A DNA stretch of 64,000 bases, from positions 62,001 to 126,000 of the forward strand of contig NZ_MIEQ01000053.1 in the NCBI RefSeq assembly GCF_001968815.1. Direction: 5' to 3'. This DNA comes from Motiliproteus sp. MSK22-1. GTDB lineage: Bacteria; Pseudomonadota; Gammaproteobacteria; Pseudomonadales; Balneatricaceae. The notes under the pieces are model-generated. The model searched no databases. It worked only from the letters and a program-made list of their open reading frames with translations, and was not told where the DNA came from. This document shows, piece after piece, positions 17,542-27,479 of this stretch (positions are counted from its first letter, which is position 1; the number at the start of each line of letters is the position of its first letter). A program made the translations under genes and the position numbers.

Positions 17542-19730
17542 ATGAACTGGAGTCCACAGATGTTTAACCGATGTTTTCCGCCGACCATGCTGGCCCTGTT
17601 GGTTGCTGTAACAACTGGAGTACATGCTCAGTCCTTTAACCGTATCAGCAGTTTTCCAACCAGTCTCAATTTGCCTGAAAATGCGCAAAGTATGCAGGAG
17701 ACGTCGGCTGAGATAATTACTGCTTCAACGGATGGTAAGACCCTTATTTACTCTGATAGCCCTCTTGGAGGAATCGGTTTAGTTGATATCAGTAACATAA
17801 AGGAACCTCGTCCGGCTGGGTTTGTGGCTCTGGCTGGAGAACCTACTTCTGTCGCTACTGCTGAGGGGGTTGTGCTGGTGGGGGTCAATACTTCCAAAAG
17901 CTAACTCAGCCTTCCGGCTTTCTTGCTGCGGTTACTCTTGAAACCTCCAGTATCAGTCGTCGTTGTGATTTAGGCGGACAGCCAGATTCCGTTGCGGTTT
18001 CAAAGGATAGTCGTTTTGCGGCGGTTGCTATTGAAAATGAACGAGATGAAGACCTGAACGAGGGAGCCATGCCGCAGCAACCCGCTGGATACCTAAGTAT
18101 TATTCCGTTGCTGAAAGGGATTCCGCAGTGTGATCAGATCCGCCAGGTTGAACTGACAGGACTGGCGGCTACCGGAGCAGATGATCCGGAGCCGGAATTC
18201 GTGGATTTTAATGACCGCAATGAAATCGTTGTCACGCTACAGGAAAATAATCATATAGTCATTGTCGCTGCACAGAGCGGTGCAATCTTGAATCACTTCT
18301 CAGCTGGAAGTGTCGATCTTAACAATATCGATACGGTTAAGGACGGAGCGCTGTCTTTTAATGGTAGTCTGACAGGGGTGCTTCGGGAGCCGGATGCGGT
18401 GAAATGGCTGGATGAGAATCGATTTGTCATTGCCAATGAAGGTGATTTTAAAGGGGGGGCTCGTGGTTTCACTATATTTCACAAGGATGGCCGAGTTCTC
18501 TATGAGTCAGGAGCTGATTTTGAACATCGTATCGTACAGGCCGGACATTACCCTGATAAGCGGTCTGGCAAAAAAGGAGCAGAACCGGAAGGCCTTGTCG
18601 TTGCTGAATTTGGTCAGCAACGGTACATTTTCGTGTTGTCTGAAAGGGCTTCTGTGATCGGTGTTTATCGTGATACAGGTGCAGATCCGGAGTTCGTGCA
18701 GTTATTACCTTCAGGCATTGCGCCGGAATCTGCCGTGGCTATTCCATCACGTAACATACTGGTGAGTGCAAATGAGAAGGATTTGATTAAGGACGGTGGT
18801 GTCAGAGCCCATGTCATGCTTTACCAGTTCTCACATCAGGCTCCCAGTTATCCACAGCTTATTTCTGATCTGGGCAGTGACGGTCAGCTGATTGGCTGGG
18901 GAGCGCTTTCCGGGTTGGCTGCTGACCCTTCTATAGCCGGGAAACTATATGCAGTTAACGACAGCTTCTATAAGACTCAACCAACGATTTATACTATCGA
19001 TGCAAACCAGCATCCGGCGAGAATTACCAAAGCCACCCGGGTGACGCGTAAGGGCAAACCTGCTGAAAATCTGGATCTGGAAGGGATCACTTCCGATGGT
19101 AGCGGTGGATTCTGGTTGGCATCTGAGGGCCGTACAGATCGGGCCATTCCTCATGCTATCTATCATGTGACAGCCGAAGGAGAAATTGACCGTACCGTTC
19201 CATTCCCAACTGAGCTGTTGCAGTACGAAACGCGCTTCGGCTCAGAAGGTGTGACTCTGATCGGGGATACACTTTGGCTAGCTATTCAGCGCCAGTGGAA
19301 AGATGATCCTGTGGGAACGGTTAAACTGGTTGCTTATAATCTGGTGACCAATCAGTGGGGAGCTGTCCGTTACCCGACTGAACCCGCCAGTAAGGGCTGG
19401 GTTGGATTATCAGAAATTACTGCTTACCAGGACAGTGTCTATATCATCGAGAGGGACAACCAAATAGGGGAGAATGCTCGGCTAAAGCGGCTTTATAAAG
19501 TAGCGATCAATGAACTCAGGCCTGTTTCACTGAACCAGGAATTGCCTTTGGTCCATAAGCAGCAGGTGCGGGATTTTATACCCGATCTTAAAGCGAATGG
19601 GGGTTACATTACCGATAAAATTGAGGGTTTTACGGTTGATTCAGCAGGAATCGGCTATGCGTTGACCGACAACGATGGTGTTGATGACAGCTCCGGCGAG
19701 ACGTACTTTTTCTCGACCGGAAAACTATAA
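17542..19730 (+). pseudogene. frameshifted phytase-like esterase gene
   Basis: The N-terminal ORF (17542-17904, signal peptide ending near GVHA-Q) stops at a TAA just after VGVNTSKS. The protein then continues in the -1 frame from about 17901 (LTQPSGFLAAVTLETSSIS) without interruption to 19730. The combined product would be about 728 residues: an N-terminal beta-propeller-like part, then a phytase-like esterase domain. One missing base near 17899-17902 explains the break. The local sequence AAAAGCTAAC does not form a canonical slippery heptamer, so a true frameshift or a sequencing error is more likely than programmed shifting. Confidence 0.75.
18069..19730 (+). CDS. esterase-like activity of phytase domain ORF (C-terminal part)
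   Basis: 553-codon open part of the frameshifted gene. It contains the phytase-like (PF13449-type) fold with EGLVVAEFG, EGITSDGSGGFWLASEG and IPHAIYHVTAEGEI. The first ATG at 18069 follows GAGGGA but lies inside the ancestral reading frame, so translation from here would make a protein without its signal peptide, probably non-functional in the periplasm. Confidence 0.6.
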   Translation: MPQQPAGYLSIIPLLKGIPQCDQIRQVELTGLAATGADDPEPEFVDFNDRNEIVVTLQENNHIVIVAAQSGAILNHFSAGSVDLNNIDTVKDGALSFNGSLTGVLREPDAVKWLDENRFVIANEGDFKGGARGFTIFHKDGRVLYESGADFEHRIVQAGHYPDKRSGKKGAEPEGLVVAEFGQQRYIFVLSERASVIGVYRDTGADPEFVQLLPSGIAPESAVAIPSRNILVSANEKDLIKDGGVRAHVMLYQFSHQAPSYPQLISDLGSDGQLIGWGALSGLAADPSIAGKLYAVNDSFYKTQPTIYTIDANQHPARITKATRVTRKGKPAENLDLEGITSDGSGGFWLASEGRTDRAIPHAIYHVTAEGEIDRTVPFPTELLQYETRFGSEGVTLIGDTLWLAIQRQWKDDPVGTVKLVAYNLVTNQWGAVRYPTEPASKGWVGLSEITAYQDSVYIIERDNQIGENARLKRLYKVAINELRPVSLNQELPLVHKQQVRDFIPDLKANGGYITDKIEGFTVDSAGIGYALTDNDGVDDSSGETYFFSTGKL

Positions 19731-19741
19731 CTTGTCGATCA

Positions 19742-19770
19742 CAGAGCAAAGCCAGACTGGCTTTGCTCTG
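19742..19770 (+). terminator. strong hairpin after phytase-like gene
   Basis: CAGAGCAAAGCCA (19742-19754) pairs perfectly with TGGCTTTGCTCTG (19758-19770) around a 3-nt loop, 12 bp after the stop. A moderately T-rich tail follows (TTCAGCTTGTTTCG). Confidence 0.75.
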
Positions 19771-19907
19771 TTCAGCTTGTTTCGTTGGAATCGCTGTATA
19801 ATTTAAAAGCGCTTTCGTTTTTCAATTGTCTGACCTACTGCTGCCGGGCTGCGGCGATAGCAGCAGCTTTATCATTGGCAGCAGTTTTGTTGCTATGTAT
19901 CAGGTGA

Positions 19908-20090
19908 TTAGTTTTCAGCGTGCCAGTCTTCTTTTTCCTCAAAGTGTTTGCGCTCAAAATAGTCATCCATACAACGACGAACGTCCAGGTGATTTTGATT
20001 ACGTGTTCTATTACGAGACGAGTCAAACTCATTCTCATCACGGTTTGTTCTGGAATCAATTTCTTCAAAACGACGGTAGGTTTTACCCAC
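19908..20090 (-). CDS. small charged protein, PA3496-like
   Basis: 60 residues beginning at a GTG (20090) with a GAGGAT ribosome site 6 nt upstream. The protein is rich in Asp, Glu and Arg and ends with an amphipathic charged helix (DVRRCMDDYFERKHFEEKEDW), which resembles the small PA3496-type proteins of gammaproteobacteria. The frame can be extended to a TTG at 20159, but that extension is hydrophobic and lacks a ribosome site. Three overlapping frames on both strands compete here; this one has the best start signal. Function unknown. Confidence 0.5.
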   Translation of the reverse strand: MGKTYRRFEEIDSRTNRDENEFDSSRNRTRNQNHLDVRRCMDDYFERKHFEEKEDWHAEN

Positions 20091-20311
20091 TTCAACATCC
20101 TCACAGGAATGAAATTTACCTGTTACTAGATACCTGACGAAAAACGTTATGTACAACAAATCTTTTTATTCGTGACCAGTGGGTTTATTAATAATCCGTG
20201 AATACCTGACTTTTCTTCCTTAAATCAGAGTTGGTCAGTCTTTTCTATCTCAATCAGACTTGTATATATTTGATACCCTATTGATGGAAGGGTAAAGGCG
20301 GGAGTGAAGCG

Positions 20312-21067
20312 GTGAAAGTACTCATTGTTGAGGATGAGCAGGGAATTGCTGACAATATTATCTATGCACTCAAGCAGGAAGGCTTTTCTGTGGAGCATAT
20401 TCTGTTAGGGCACCAATGCATAAGTCGTCTACGTAGTCAGCTTTTTGATATGGTGATTTTAGATGTAGGTCTCCCGGATATCGGAGGGTTTGAAGTTTGC
20501 AAACAGATACGTACCTTTTCTGAGATCCCCATTATTTTCTTAACGGCTCGTGATCATGAAATAGATCGGGTTGTTGGATTGGAAATTGGTGCAGATGATT
20601 ATGTCACCAAGCCTTTCAGTCCGCGTGAGCTGGTGGCTAGAGTTAAGGTTATTCTAAAGCGTTTGTCACCCCGAAAGCATGTCCCTATAGCCGATGAAGC
20701 CGAGCAACAGACATCTGCGTTGTTTAGATTATTGGAGGAGCAAAAGAAAATTGAGTATTGCGGCCTGTCTCTTGATCTTACCCGCTATGAATTTGGATTG
20801 CTTCAAACCCTGTTGGCACAACCTGAACGGGTGTTTAGCCGAGAACAGCTAATGCAAAGCGTTTGGCCAGACTCCTACGCCAGCTTTGATAGAGTTGTTG
20901 ATACCCATATAAAAGGGCTAAGGGCAAAGTTAAAGCAGGTTAACAGCGAGTTGGACCCGATTAAAACCCACCGTGGCCTGGGCTATAGCCTCTGTTTAAA
21001 TGGTGGGGGTGGAAACACTAAAAAGCCCGTCCCTGTGTCAGAAAGCAACAGCAGCACCAAGCGTTGA
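20312..21067 (+). CDS. creB: response regulator CreB
   Basis: 251-residue OmpR/PhoB-type regulator. The receiver has the acidic pocket E7-D8, phospho-acceptor D51 in MVILDVGLPD and K100 in DYVTKPF. The C-terminal winged helix (about 145-235) has YEFGLLQTLLAQPERVFSR and RVVDTHIKGLRAKL. With creC and creD downstream this is the creBCD system, which in E. coli and Pseudomonas responds to carbon source or PBP4 inhibition. The start is a GTG with GGGAG upstream. The linker between domains is longer than usual. Confidence 0.92.
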   Translation: MKVLIVEDEQGIADNIIYALKQEGFSVEHILLGHQCISRLRSQLFDMVILDVGLPDIGGFEVCKQIRTFSEIPIIFLTARDHEIDRVVGLEIGADDYVTKPFSPRELVARVKVILKRLSPRKHVPIADEAEQQTSALFRLLEEQKKIEYCGLSLDLTRYEFGLLQTLLAQPERVFSREQLMQSVWPDSYASFDRVVDTHIKGLRAKLKQVNSELDPIKTHRGLGYSLCLNGGGGNTKKPVPVSESNSSTKR

Positions 21068-21133
21068 TTGTACCGAATTGATGGGATTCAGGTGTGTACA
21101 ACCAGAGCGTATTGAGTGGATGGGAAGGAGGCA

Positions 21134-22621
21134 ATGGCGTTGAGTTCAAAAATAAGCTTTCCTAAAATCAGGTTCAGTTTGCGTCTGTTTTTCTTTTTCT
21201 TCCTGTTGATTGGTATCGGGCTGTTTCTGCAAATGAATACGTTAATCAAAGAACTGAAGCCGGGTCTTCGCCAAGCTGCGGAAGATACTCTGGTAGATAG
21301 CGCCAATCTGCTGGCTGAGTTGGCGACGCCTGATTTTATTCAGGGAACTCTTAGTCAGGGGCATTTTGACCAGGCTTTCAAAACGTTCAAACAGCGGAAA
21401 TTTCGAGCGAAGATATGGACTAAAACCAAAACCGATAATCCGTTAAGAGTTTATATTACCAATGCTCAGGGAATTGTTGTTTATCACAGCGAAGGTCAAT
21501 ATACAGGTGAAGATTTCTCTGCCTGGAACGATGTCTACAAAACCCTGAGGGGACAATACGGGGCCCGCAGTTCCTTAAGAGATCCTGATAACCCTCTTTC
21601 ATCGGAAATGTATGTTGCTGCACCGATTAAAGTCGGGGAACAGATTCTTGGGGTCTTAACCTTAATAAAACCGAACCTTTCTTTACAACCTTTTCTGGAA
21701 AATGCCCAGGGTAAACTAAAAAGACAAGGGCTTTGGTTGATTGTTGCGGCCCTTGTTTTAGGGTTGGCGTTAAGCTTCTGGTTGAGTCGATCCATTAATA
21801 AACTCAGTGATTATGCGCTTAAGGTCAGCCAAGGAAAGAGTGTTGTGACCTTACCTGAAATGAATGATCTGGAATTGCATAATCTGGCTCAGGCAATGGC
21901 AAGTATGAAGTCTCAACTGGAAGGCAAGGACTATGTTGAGAAGTATATTCACAGCTTAACCCATGAAATGAAAAGCCCTGTCGCTGCGATAAAAGGGGCA
22001 GCGGAGCTGTTGGAAGATAACTTGCCTGTTGCTGACAGGCTTTATTTCGTTACTAATATTCAAAGGGAATCTCAGCGCCTGGAGGAGCTGATTTCACAAT
22101 TACTGAATTTGGCTGAGTTGGAAAATCGCCAGGTCTTATCCCAGCTAACACATATCAATCTGAAAGCGCTTATCGAAGAGCTGGTGAGTGGTCTTGAACT
22201 GAAACTGTCGGAGAAACGACTTCAAGTATCTGTTGTCGGTAACGGCAAGGCTGATGGGGAAGTCTTTTTGATACAACAGGCGATTGAAAACCTGTTGTTG
22301 AATGCGATTGATTTCAGTCCTGATGGAGCAAAGATAACGGTGACCTTGAAGCAGCATGGCAACCGGGTGCTGATACAGGTTGAAGACCAGGGACCGGGCG
22401 TACCTGAGTATGCTGAGTCTCGGGTTTTTGAGCGATTTTACTCTCTTCAACGCCCATTATCGGGAAAGAAGAGCTCTGGTTTGGGCCTAAGTTTTGTCAA
22501 ACAAATCTGCAATTTACACCAGGCGACTTGTCGTCTGAGCAATGGCTCAACAGGTGCTCTGGCTGAAATCAATTTACCGGTTTGGCAGAAATCACATACA
22601 AACCACACAGAACACACATAA
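21134..22621 (+). CDS. creC: sensor histidine kinase CreC
   Basis: About 495 residues. Helix 1 (FFFFFLLIGIGLFLQM) precedes a periplasmic CreC sensor domain with LRGQYGARSSLRDPDNPLSSEMYVAAPI, then helix 2, HAMP, a dimerisation domain with phospho-histidine H277 in THEMKSPVAAIKG, and an ATPase domain with N-, G1- and G2-boxes (NAIDFSPDG, EDQGPGVP, SSGLGLS). Start options are GTG 21116, ATG 21134 and TTG 21140; an AAGGAGG site at 21125-21131 favours one of the last two. It follows creB by 66 bp. Confidence 0.92.
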   Translation: MALSSKISFPKIRFSLRLFFFFFLLIGIGLFLQMNTLIKELKPGLRQAAEDTLVDSANLLAELATPDFIQGTLSQGHFDQAFKTFKQRKFRAKIWTKTKTDNPLRVYITNAQGIVVYHSEGQYTGEDFSAWNDVYKTLRGQYGARSSLRDPDNPLSSEMYVAAPIKVGEQILGVLTLIKPNLSLQPFLENAQGKLKRQGLWLIVAALVLGLALSFWLSRSINKLSDYALKVSQGKSVVTLPEMNDLELHNLAQAMASMKSQLEGKDYVEKYIHSLTHEMKSPVAAIKGAAELLEDNLPVADRLYFVTNIQRESQRLEELISQLLNLAELENRQVLSQLTHINLKALIEELVSGLELKLSEKRLQVSVVGNGKADGEVFLIQQAIENLLLNAIDFSPDGAKITVTLKQHGNRVLIQVEDQGPGVPEYAESRVFERFYSLQRPLSGKKSSGLGLSFVKQICNLHQATCRLSNGSTGALAEINLPVWQKSHTNHTEHT

Positions 22622-22679
22622 TTCTCTCAATTTCATCTTTTATTCTGCCCTTAAGTAGTCATAAGTGTGGAGAGCCAGG

Positions 22680-24053
22680 ATGAAATCTACGTTAGCAAAA
22701 AAAATCATATTCTTAGGGTTCAGCTGTGCCTTGGCTGCCCTGGCCTTGACGGTGATTGAAAATCTGATTTCAGATCGCCTGATTTATCAGGAACAGGCAA
22801 AGGGTAGCGTGGCCAACAGCTGGAGTGGTGCCCAGCAGCTATCGGGACCGCTGTTGGCGGTCCCTTACAAATACAGAGTGACGACACAGCACTGGAACGA
22901 AAAACTCGGTAAGAATGTAAGATCTCAAGCCATTAAAAGTAGCATGCTGTATATCATCCCGGATAGGTTGGAGATAAATACTGATATGACTACACAGGAG
23001 CGTTACCGGGGAATCTTTTCGTTTCCTGTGTTTACCGGTCAACTCAAGGTGAGTGGTAAGTTTGACTTGGCTCCGTTGCAGAAGCTTAAAAACAGGCTCG
23101 ACCTTGTTGAAGCCGGAGTCCCCTTTATAGCGGTGAGTGTCAGTGATATTCGAGGAATCAACAATAAGCCTATGTTGACCTGGCAGGGAAGGGAATACAG
23201 CTTTCGATCCGGTAGCCGGCTTGCCTTTAATCCCCAGGGTGTCCATGTGCCGCTGGAAAATATAGGCACCGCTCCCGTTGAGTTCAAGTTTGAATTGAGC
23301 CTGAGAGGGATGGATACCCTGTGGTTTACTCCTGTTGGTAAGGACTCTAAAGTTAATCTGTCAGCCAGTTGGCCCCATCCTAACTTTGTCGGTCAGTTTC
23401 TGCCTGCTGAACGTGTTATTGAAGATGGGCGTTTCAATGCCAATTGGCAAGTCTCTGAGTTTAGTAGCAATATCGGTCATGATGTTGATAGCTGTGAGAG
23501 AGGGAACTGCGGTGCCCTTGTTGGAAATCGCTTTGGTGTCAGTCTGAACGAGCCGGTCAATATTTATCGTCAGGCAATTCGATCAGCAAAATATGGCATG
23601 TTGTTTGTTGGTTTAACTTTCATCAGCTTCTTTATCTTTGAGGTATTAAAACGATTACAGATTCACCCTATTCAGTACACACTGGTGGGATTGGCATTGT
23701 CCGTTTTTTATTTGCTTTTGATCGCTTTGTCCGAGCATTTGAGTTTTCTCGTTGCTTACGGTATTGCAACGTCTGCCTGCGTCTGTCTGTTAACTGCCTA
23801 TGTGACCGCTATTATCAAAAGTTTCAAATGGGGAGTCGGGTTTGGCGGTTTTGTTGCTGTCCTGTATGGATTACTTTACGTAATCCTCAGTTCTGAAGAT
23901 CACGCTCTGTTGTTGGGCTCTTTGTTGGTGTTCTTGGCGCTAACCCTGGTTATGCTCTCCACCCGCCATCTGGACTGGTATCAGGTCAGCGGATGGGCTG
24001 CGGATAAAGCTAAAGAACAACTCAAGAAGGCAGCGCCAATATCGGTTGATTAA
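22680..24053 (+). CDS. creD: inner membrane protein CreD
   Basis: 457 residues. One N-terminal helix, a large periplasmic domain (about 40-310), then five or six C-terminal helices. CreD hallmarks: FTGQLKVSGKFDL, VSVSDIRGI, WPHPNFVGQFLP, FFIFEVLKRLQIHPIQYTLVG and ALLLGSLLVFLALTLVML. It is the main CreBC target in Pseudomonas and affects envelope and beta-lactam phenotypes; mechanism unknown. The ATG at 22680 has GGAGAG 5 nt upstream, so the GTG at 22665 is rejected. A poor match to a CreB box lies at 22632-22647. Confidence 0.92.
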   Translation: MKSTLAKKIIFLGFSCALAALALTVIENLISDRLIYQEQAKGSVANSWSGAQQLSGPLLAVPYKYRVTTQHWNEKLGKNVRSQAIKSSMLYIIPDRLEINTDMTTQERYRGIFSFPVFTGQLKVSGKFDLAPLQKLKNRLDLVEAGVPFIAVSVSDIRGINNKPMLTWQGREYSFRSGSRLAFNPQGVHVPLENIGTAPVEFKFELSLRGMDTLWFTPVGKDSKVNLSASWPHPNFVGQFLPAERVIEDGRFNANWQVSEFSSNIGHDVDSCERGNCGALVGNRFGVSLNEPVNIYRQAIRSAKYGMLFVGLTFISFFIFEVLKRLQIHPIQYTLVGLALSVFYLLLIALSEHLSFLVAYGIATSACVCLLTAYVTAIIKSFKWGVGFGGFVAVLYGLLYVILSSEDHALLLGSLLVFLALTLVMLSTRHLDWYQVSGWAADKAKEQLKKAAPISVD

Positions 24054-24114
24054 GGCAAGCCATCCTCTCTGAATTAGCTGATAGACCTGAATCATGATTA
24101 AGGACGGCCTATAT

Positions 24115-24136
24115 CCTGTTTTAGGACGAAAACAGG
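24115..24136. terminator. hairpin after creD
   Basis: CCTGTTTT (24115-24122) pairs with AAAACAGG (24129-24136), 62 bp after the creD stop and followed by G residues. It is a possible weak terminator before the hydrolase gene. Confidence 0.4.
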
Positions 24137-24200
24137 GGGGTTGTAGAGCGACACTGGAAGCTCTTTTTCTCTGAGTAAATTACTGAGCGATGGTGTCCTG

Positions 24201-25289
24201 ATGAGTAAAAAAAGATGGTTTCATTCCGGTGTAATAATGATCTGTTCATTGTTAGCCTGTGGGTTGTTGCTAAATCCTTATCGAATGGTTTATGGGAGTT
24301 CAGAATATAAGGCCCCAGGTCAATCTCTACACTCAAATGTAGGTATTCGAGAGATGACTTTTGTTGATCTTCATCGAGATCGGGTATTGGAGAGCTATAT
24401 CTGGTTTCCGGTAGCAGTATCGCAGACCGATGAGTACAAGATTAACAAAGTCTTTCGTGGTTTTAAGGCGGTAAGAAATGCGGACATAACGGGAGAGAAG
24501 TTACCGTTGATCTTATTGCTTCATGGGACATCCGGTAACAGAAACAACTTGCACTGGCTTGCGACAACCCTTGCCAGCCAGGGTGCGGTTGTCGTCGCTG
24601 CAAACCATCCCGGCAGTACAACTGGAGATGCTTCTCCAGAAACAGTTATCAGAATGTGGGATCAGCCTGCTGATATTCGTTTCCTGATTCAGGACATTAT
24701 CAAATCTGATATAGGTCGTAAAATTGATCAGGCAAAAATTGCAGTTATCGGGTTCTCGTTAGGGGGCTATACCAGTATGGCGTTGGCTGGAGCGCAGCTG
24801 GAGTTTGAGCGTTTCCCACAGTTTTGTCGACATAATGATATAGGTGCCTGTCGGTATTTCTCTGAAGTCTTGATCGCGCTGGATCATGATTTCTACTCAA
24901 AGGCCAACCAGGTGCAAAAGGATGTTCGAGTGACAGCGGCAGTAGCGATTGCACCAGGGTTTACTGAATCGATGACTGAAGATTCAGTTGCGCAATTGGC
25001 TGCTCCTGTCTTGATGATCGCTGCAGAGCAAGATAATCAGATACCTGTTATCAGCCACGCCCGTCCGTTGAGTCATAAAGTTACTGAATACTACGAAATC
25101 GCCGAGGCAGGGCATTTCAGCTTCTTGCCCGAATGTTTGCCGGGAGCTATCGAATTATTAGCGGAAGAGGGAGATGAGTTCGTTTGTACTGAACCAGGGC
25201 AGAAATCACGAGCCAGAATTCACCAGCAAGTGAGACGCCGAGTCACTGATTTCTTAAAGGCTCAAGGGTTGTTGGAAGCCAGAAATTGA
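24201..25289 (+). CDS. exported alpha/beta hydrolase, dienelactone hydrolase-like
   Basis: 362 residues with an N-terminal hydrophobic segment (about 10-25; SLLACG could be a poor lipobox). The hydrolase fold shows the oxyanion strand LPLILLLHGTSGNRNN, nucleophile S186 in GFSLGGY, an aspartate region APVLMIAAEQDNQIP and histidine in EAGHFSFL. This resembles predicted dienelactone hydrolases and PAF-acetylhydrolase-like proteins. It should cleave an ester in the periplasm; substrate unknown. It is on the same strand as creBCD but separated by a hairpin. Confidence 0.85.
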   Translation: MSKKRWFHSGVIMICSLLACGLLLNPYRMVYGSSEYKAPGQSLHSNVGIREMTFVDLHRDRVLESYIWFPVAVSQTDEYKINKVFRGFKAVRNADITGEKLPLILLLHGTSGNRNNLHWLATTLASQGAVVVAANHPGSTTGDASPETVIRMWDQPADIRFLIQDIIKSDIGRKIDQAKIAVIGFSLGGYTSMALAGAQLEFERFPQFCRHNDIGACRYFSEVLIALDHDFYSKANQVQKDVRVTAAVAIAPGFTESMTEDSVAQLAAPVLMIAAEQDNQIPVISHARPLSHKVTEYYEIAEAGHFSFLPECLPGAIELLAEEGDEFVCTEPGQKSRARIHQQVRRRVTDFLKAQGLLEARN

Positions 25290-25361
25290 TCAGGCACTGA
25301 AGCTATTAGCAGTATGTTGAAACAGGCCAAGGGACTGGAGCCAAGCTCAGGGGCTTCAGAC

Positions 25362-26489
25362 CTATGGGTCGGCTCTTTCTGTCTTTGTAATCTCCTGCTG
25401 GCTGGCGCGCCATGCACTTGGACTCATTCTGGTAATCCTCAGGAATTCCCGATTAAAGTTGGACTTAGTGAAAAAACCGACCTCCAGCATTATTTCCGTA
25501 ACCCGTTGATCTGTGTCCTTTAACCGTTCACAGGCTTCCTTAATACGAAATCGATTGATGTACTGGGATACATTAAGCTCAGTAGCCTGATTAACCTGCT
25601 GAGAAACCTTACGCGGAGGAATGCCCAGTTTTCTGGCTAGTTTGGCCAGATTCAAATTTGGGTCCCGATAAAGCTTCTGGCGTAGAATCTGTTCCTCAAT
25701 CCGGGGCATTAAATCTTCTTCTGCTGGCGGCTCTTTTGGTGAGTCCAACGGACCTTGGCTGTTTATTTGTGCAACGATGATTCTTTGATCTTCTGTATCT
25801 TTGTGAGACATGTCTATGGTGGAGGATGTTGCCATCGATGCTTTAGTGGATGGAGCCGGTCCGGTGTTGCTGCTAATGCTAAGGGCAATGGCTAGTATCA
25901 GTATCATCAGGGTGCTTGAAGCCGTCGCCAGAACCAGCGATGCCCCTTCGCTTTGAAGACCTCCATCGAATGCAATAACCAAGTCCACAAGCGCAAGAAG
26001 AAGGAGCATGATAGCGATTATGCGCCAGACCCATAGAGTGTACCCGGCAGCCTCTAGCCGTACGATGGTCAGTGAGTCTGCTCCGGATCTGGTTTTCCAA
26101 AAAATGAGACAACCGTAAAAGAAGTAGCTGGCGAACAATAAAGCATCTACATATTTCGGTGACAATAACAGGCTGATCAAGACCAGAGCGACAGGTATTG
26201 AGTGCAGGAAGAATATGTTAGCTGGGGCAGCAAACTTATGATGGTTACTTTGCTGACTCAGGGTTAACAGTGAAAGATAGGCCAGTATGGGGATGAGAGT
26301 AGCCGTAACCGGTTGAATCCATTTTAATTCGGTGAGTGCAAAGCTGCTGCGCAGACCTACAAGCAACGCTTGCAGTGCGCACACCGCCAGTAGAACGAGA
26401 AATAGCCTGGAGCGTGCGCCATGTTTCCAGATATTAGCGATTAGCAATAGACAGAATAGAGAAACAAAATAGTGTATGGGGACGGCCAA
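25362..26489 (-). CDS. membrane-bound AraC-family regulator
   Basis: 375 residues. About six or seven hydrophobic helices fill residues 1-205, then a polar linker and a C-terminal AraC DNA-binding domain (about 270-365: LNLAKLARKLGIPPRKVSQQVN and VTEIMLEVGFFTKSNFNREF). This is the family of regulators that combine a membrane sensor with AraC output. The start is a TTG with AAGGGT upstream. It converges with the hydrolase gene at 24201, which is a candidate target. Confidence 0.9.
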   Translation of the reverse strand: MAVPIHYFVSLFCLLLIANIWKHGARSRLFLVLLAVCALQALLVGLRSSFALTELKWIQPVTATLIPILAYLSLLTLSQQSNHHKFAAPANIFFLHSIPVALVLISLLLSPKYVDALLFASYFFYGCLIFWKTRSGADSLTIVRLEAAGYTLWVWRIIAIMLLLLALVDLVIAFDGGLQSEGASLVLATASSTLMILILAIALSISSNTGPAPSTKASMATSSTIDMSHKDTEDQRIIVAQINSQGPLDSPKEPPAEEDLMPRIEEQILRQKLYRDPNLNLAKLARKLGIPPRKVSQQVNQATELNVSQYINRFRIKEACERLKDTDQRVTEIMLEVGFFTKSNFNREFLRITRMSPSAWRASQQEITKTERADP

Positions 26490-26683
26490 AAACTTATACC
26501 CTTGTGTCGAAGCGCAACTGTAGCGATTATAACTCTACGTATTATTCGCTAATTATATGATAAATATAATAAATGTCAGTATTTCCGGGGGCTGATCAGC
26601 AATGGATGTTTATTTCACGGTTCTCTATATCAACACTTAACTGTAAAATCCGTATTTTTTATCATTTTTAACGGGACAGCGTA

Positions 26684-27400
26684 ATGGGCAGAGCCTACCA
26701 AAACCGCAAAGAATCGATGGCCAAGACGTCTGATGCCAAAGCCAAAGTCTATAGCAAATATGGCCGTGAAATCTATGTGTGTGCTAAAGCTGGCGGCGTG
26801 GAGCCAGAGGGTAATCTGGCGTTACGAGGGCTGATTGACCGGGCGAAGAAAGATCAGGTACCAACACACGTTATCGAAAAAGCCATTGATAAAGCCAAAG
26901 GTGGAGGCGGTGAGGATTTCGCCACTGCACGCTATGAAGGTTTTGGGCCTGGGAGTTGTATGGTAATGATTGAATGCCTGACCGACAATCCCAACCGTAC
27001 TTTTGGTGATGTGCGCCAGTGTTTTACCAAGACCAAGTGTAAGATTGGCACTCAGGGCAGTGTCAGCCATATGTTTGATCACAGCGCTATTCTGGCCTTC
27101 AAGGGGGACGATGAAGAAGCCGCACTGGAAGCGTTGATGATGGCTGATGTTGATGTTAGTGATATAGAAAATGAAGACGGTATAATTACTGTTTTTGCGC
27201 CCAATACCGATTACTTCAAAGCCAAGAGTGCACTGATCGAAACCTTTGGTGAAATTGATTTTGAAGTGGATGAAATTCAGTTTTTGCCACAGACGACAAC
27301 ACCTATCAGTGGTGATGATGTTGCCATGTTTGAGAAGTTTTTAGATATGCTCAATGATGTGGACGATGTGCAGAACGTTTATCATAACGCAGAGCTTTAA
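26684..27400 (+). CDS. YebC/PmpR-family protein, YeeN type
   Basis: 238 residues. The N-terminus [16 protein letters not shown] is the YeeN-type variant of the YebC signature; [18 protein letters not shown] and [28 protein letters not shown] follow. YebC-family members act as transcription regulators or, in recent work, as translation factors that relieve ribosome stalling. No membrane segment or signal is present. Length fits the family. Confidence 0.93.
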   Translation: MGRAYQNRKESMAKTSDAKAKVYSKYGREIYVCAKAGGVEPEGNLALRGLIDRAKKDQVPTHVIEKAIDKAKGGGGEDFATARYEGFGPGSCMVMIECLTDNPNRTFGDVRQCFTKTKCKIGTQGSVSHMFDHSAILAFKGDDEEAALEALMMADVDVSDIENEDGIITVFAPNTDYFKAKSALIETFGEIDFEVDEIQFLPQTTTPISGDDVAMFEKFLDMLNDVDDVQNVYHNAEL

Positions 27401-27430
27401 GTTCCGTCGCTGGAACGCCTGATTCAGGTA

Positions 27431-27463
27431 AGGCCTTAGTCTTTGCTTAAAAAGCTAAGGCCT
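27431..27463. terminator. bidirectional hairpin between convergent genes
   Basis: AGGCCTTAG (27431-27439) pairs perfectly with CTAAGGCCT (27455-27463). It lies between the ends of the YebC-family gene and the methyltransferase gene and probably serves both. Confidence 0.55.
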
Positions 27464-27479
27464 GCTCTCTGGTAGCTAT

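Noticed and set aside
17893-17905. Programmed -1 frameshift at the phytase-like gene
   Set aside because: The sequence before the TAA does not give matching tandem codons for slippage, and no strong downstream structure was seen. A single-base loss is simpler.
19826-20137. Plus-strand frame of 103 codons and minus-strand frame of 89 codons near 19.8-20.1 kb
   Set aside because: The overlapping minus-strand 60-residue gene has a better ribosome site and a family-like charged helix.
22632-22647. CreB binding box upstream of creD
   Set aside because: TTCAT-N6-TTCTG matches the TTCAC direct-repeat pattern at too few positions to call, although creD is an expected target.
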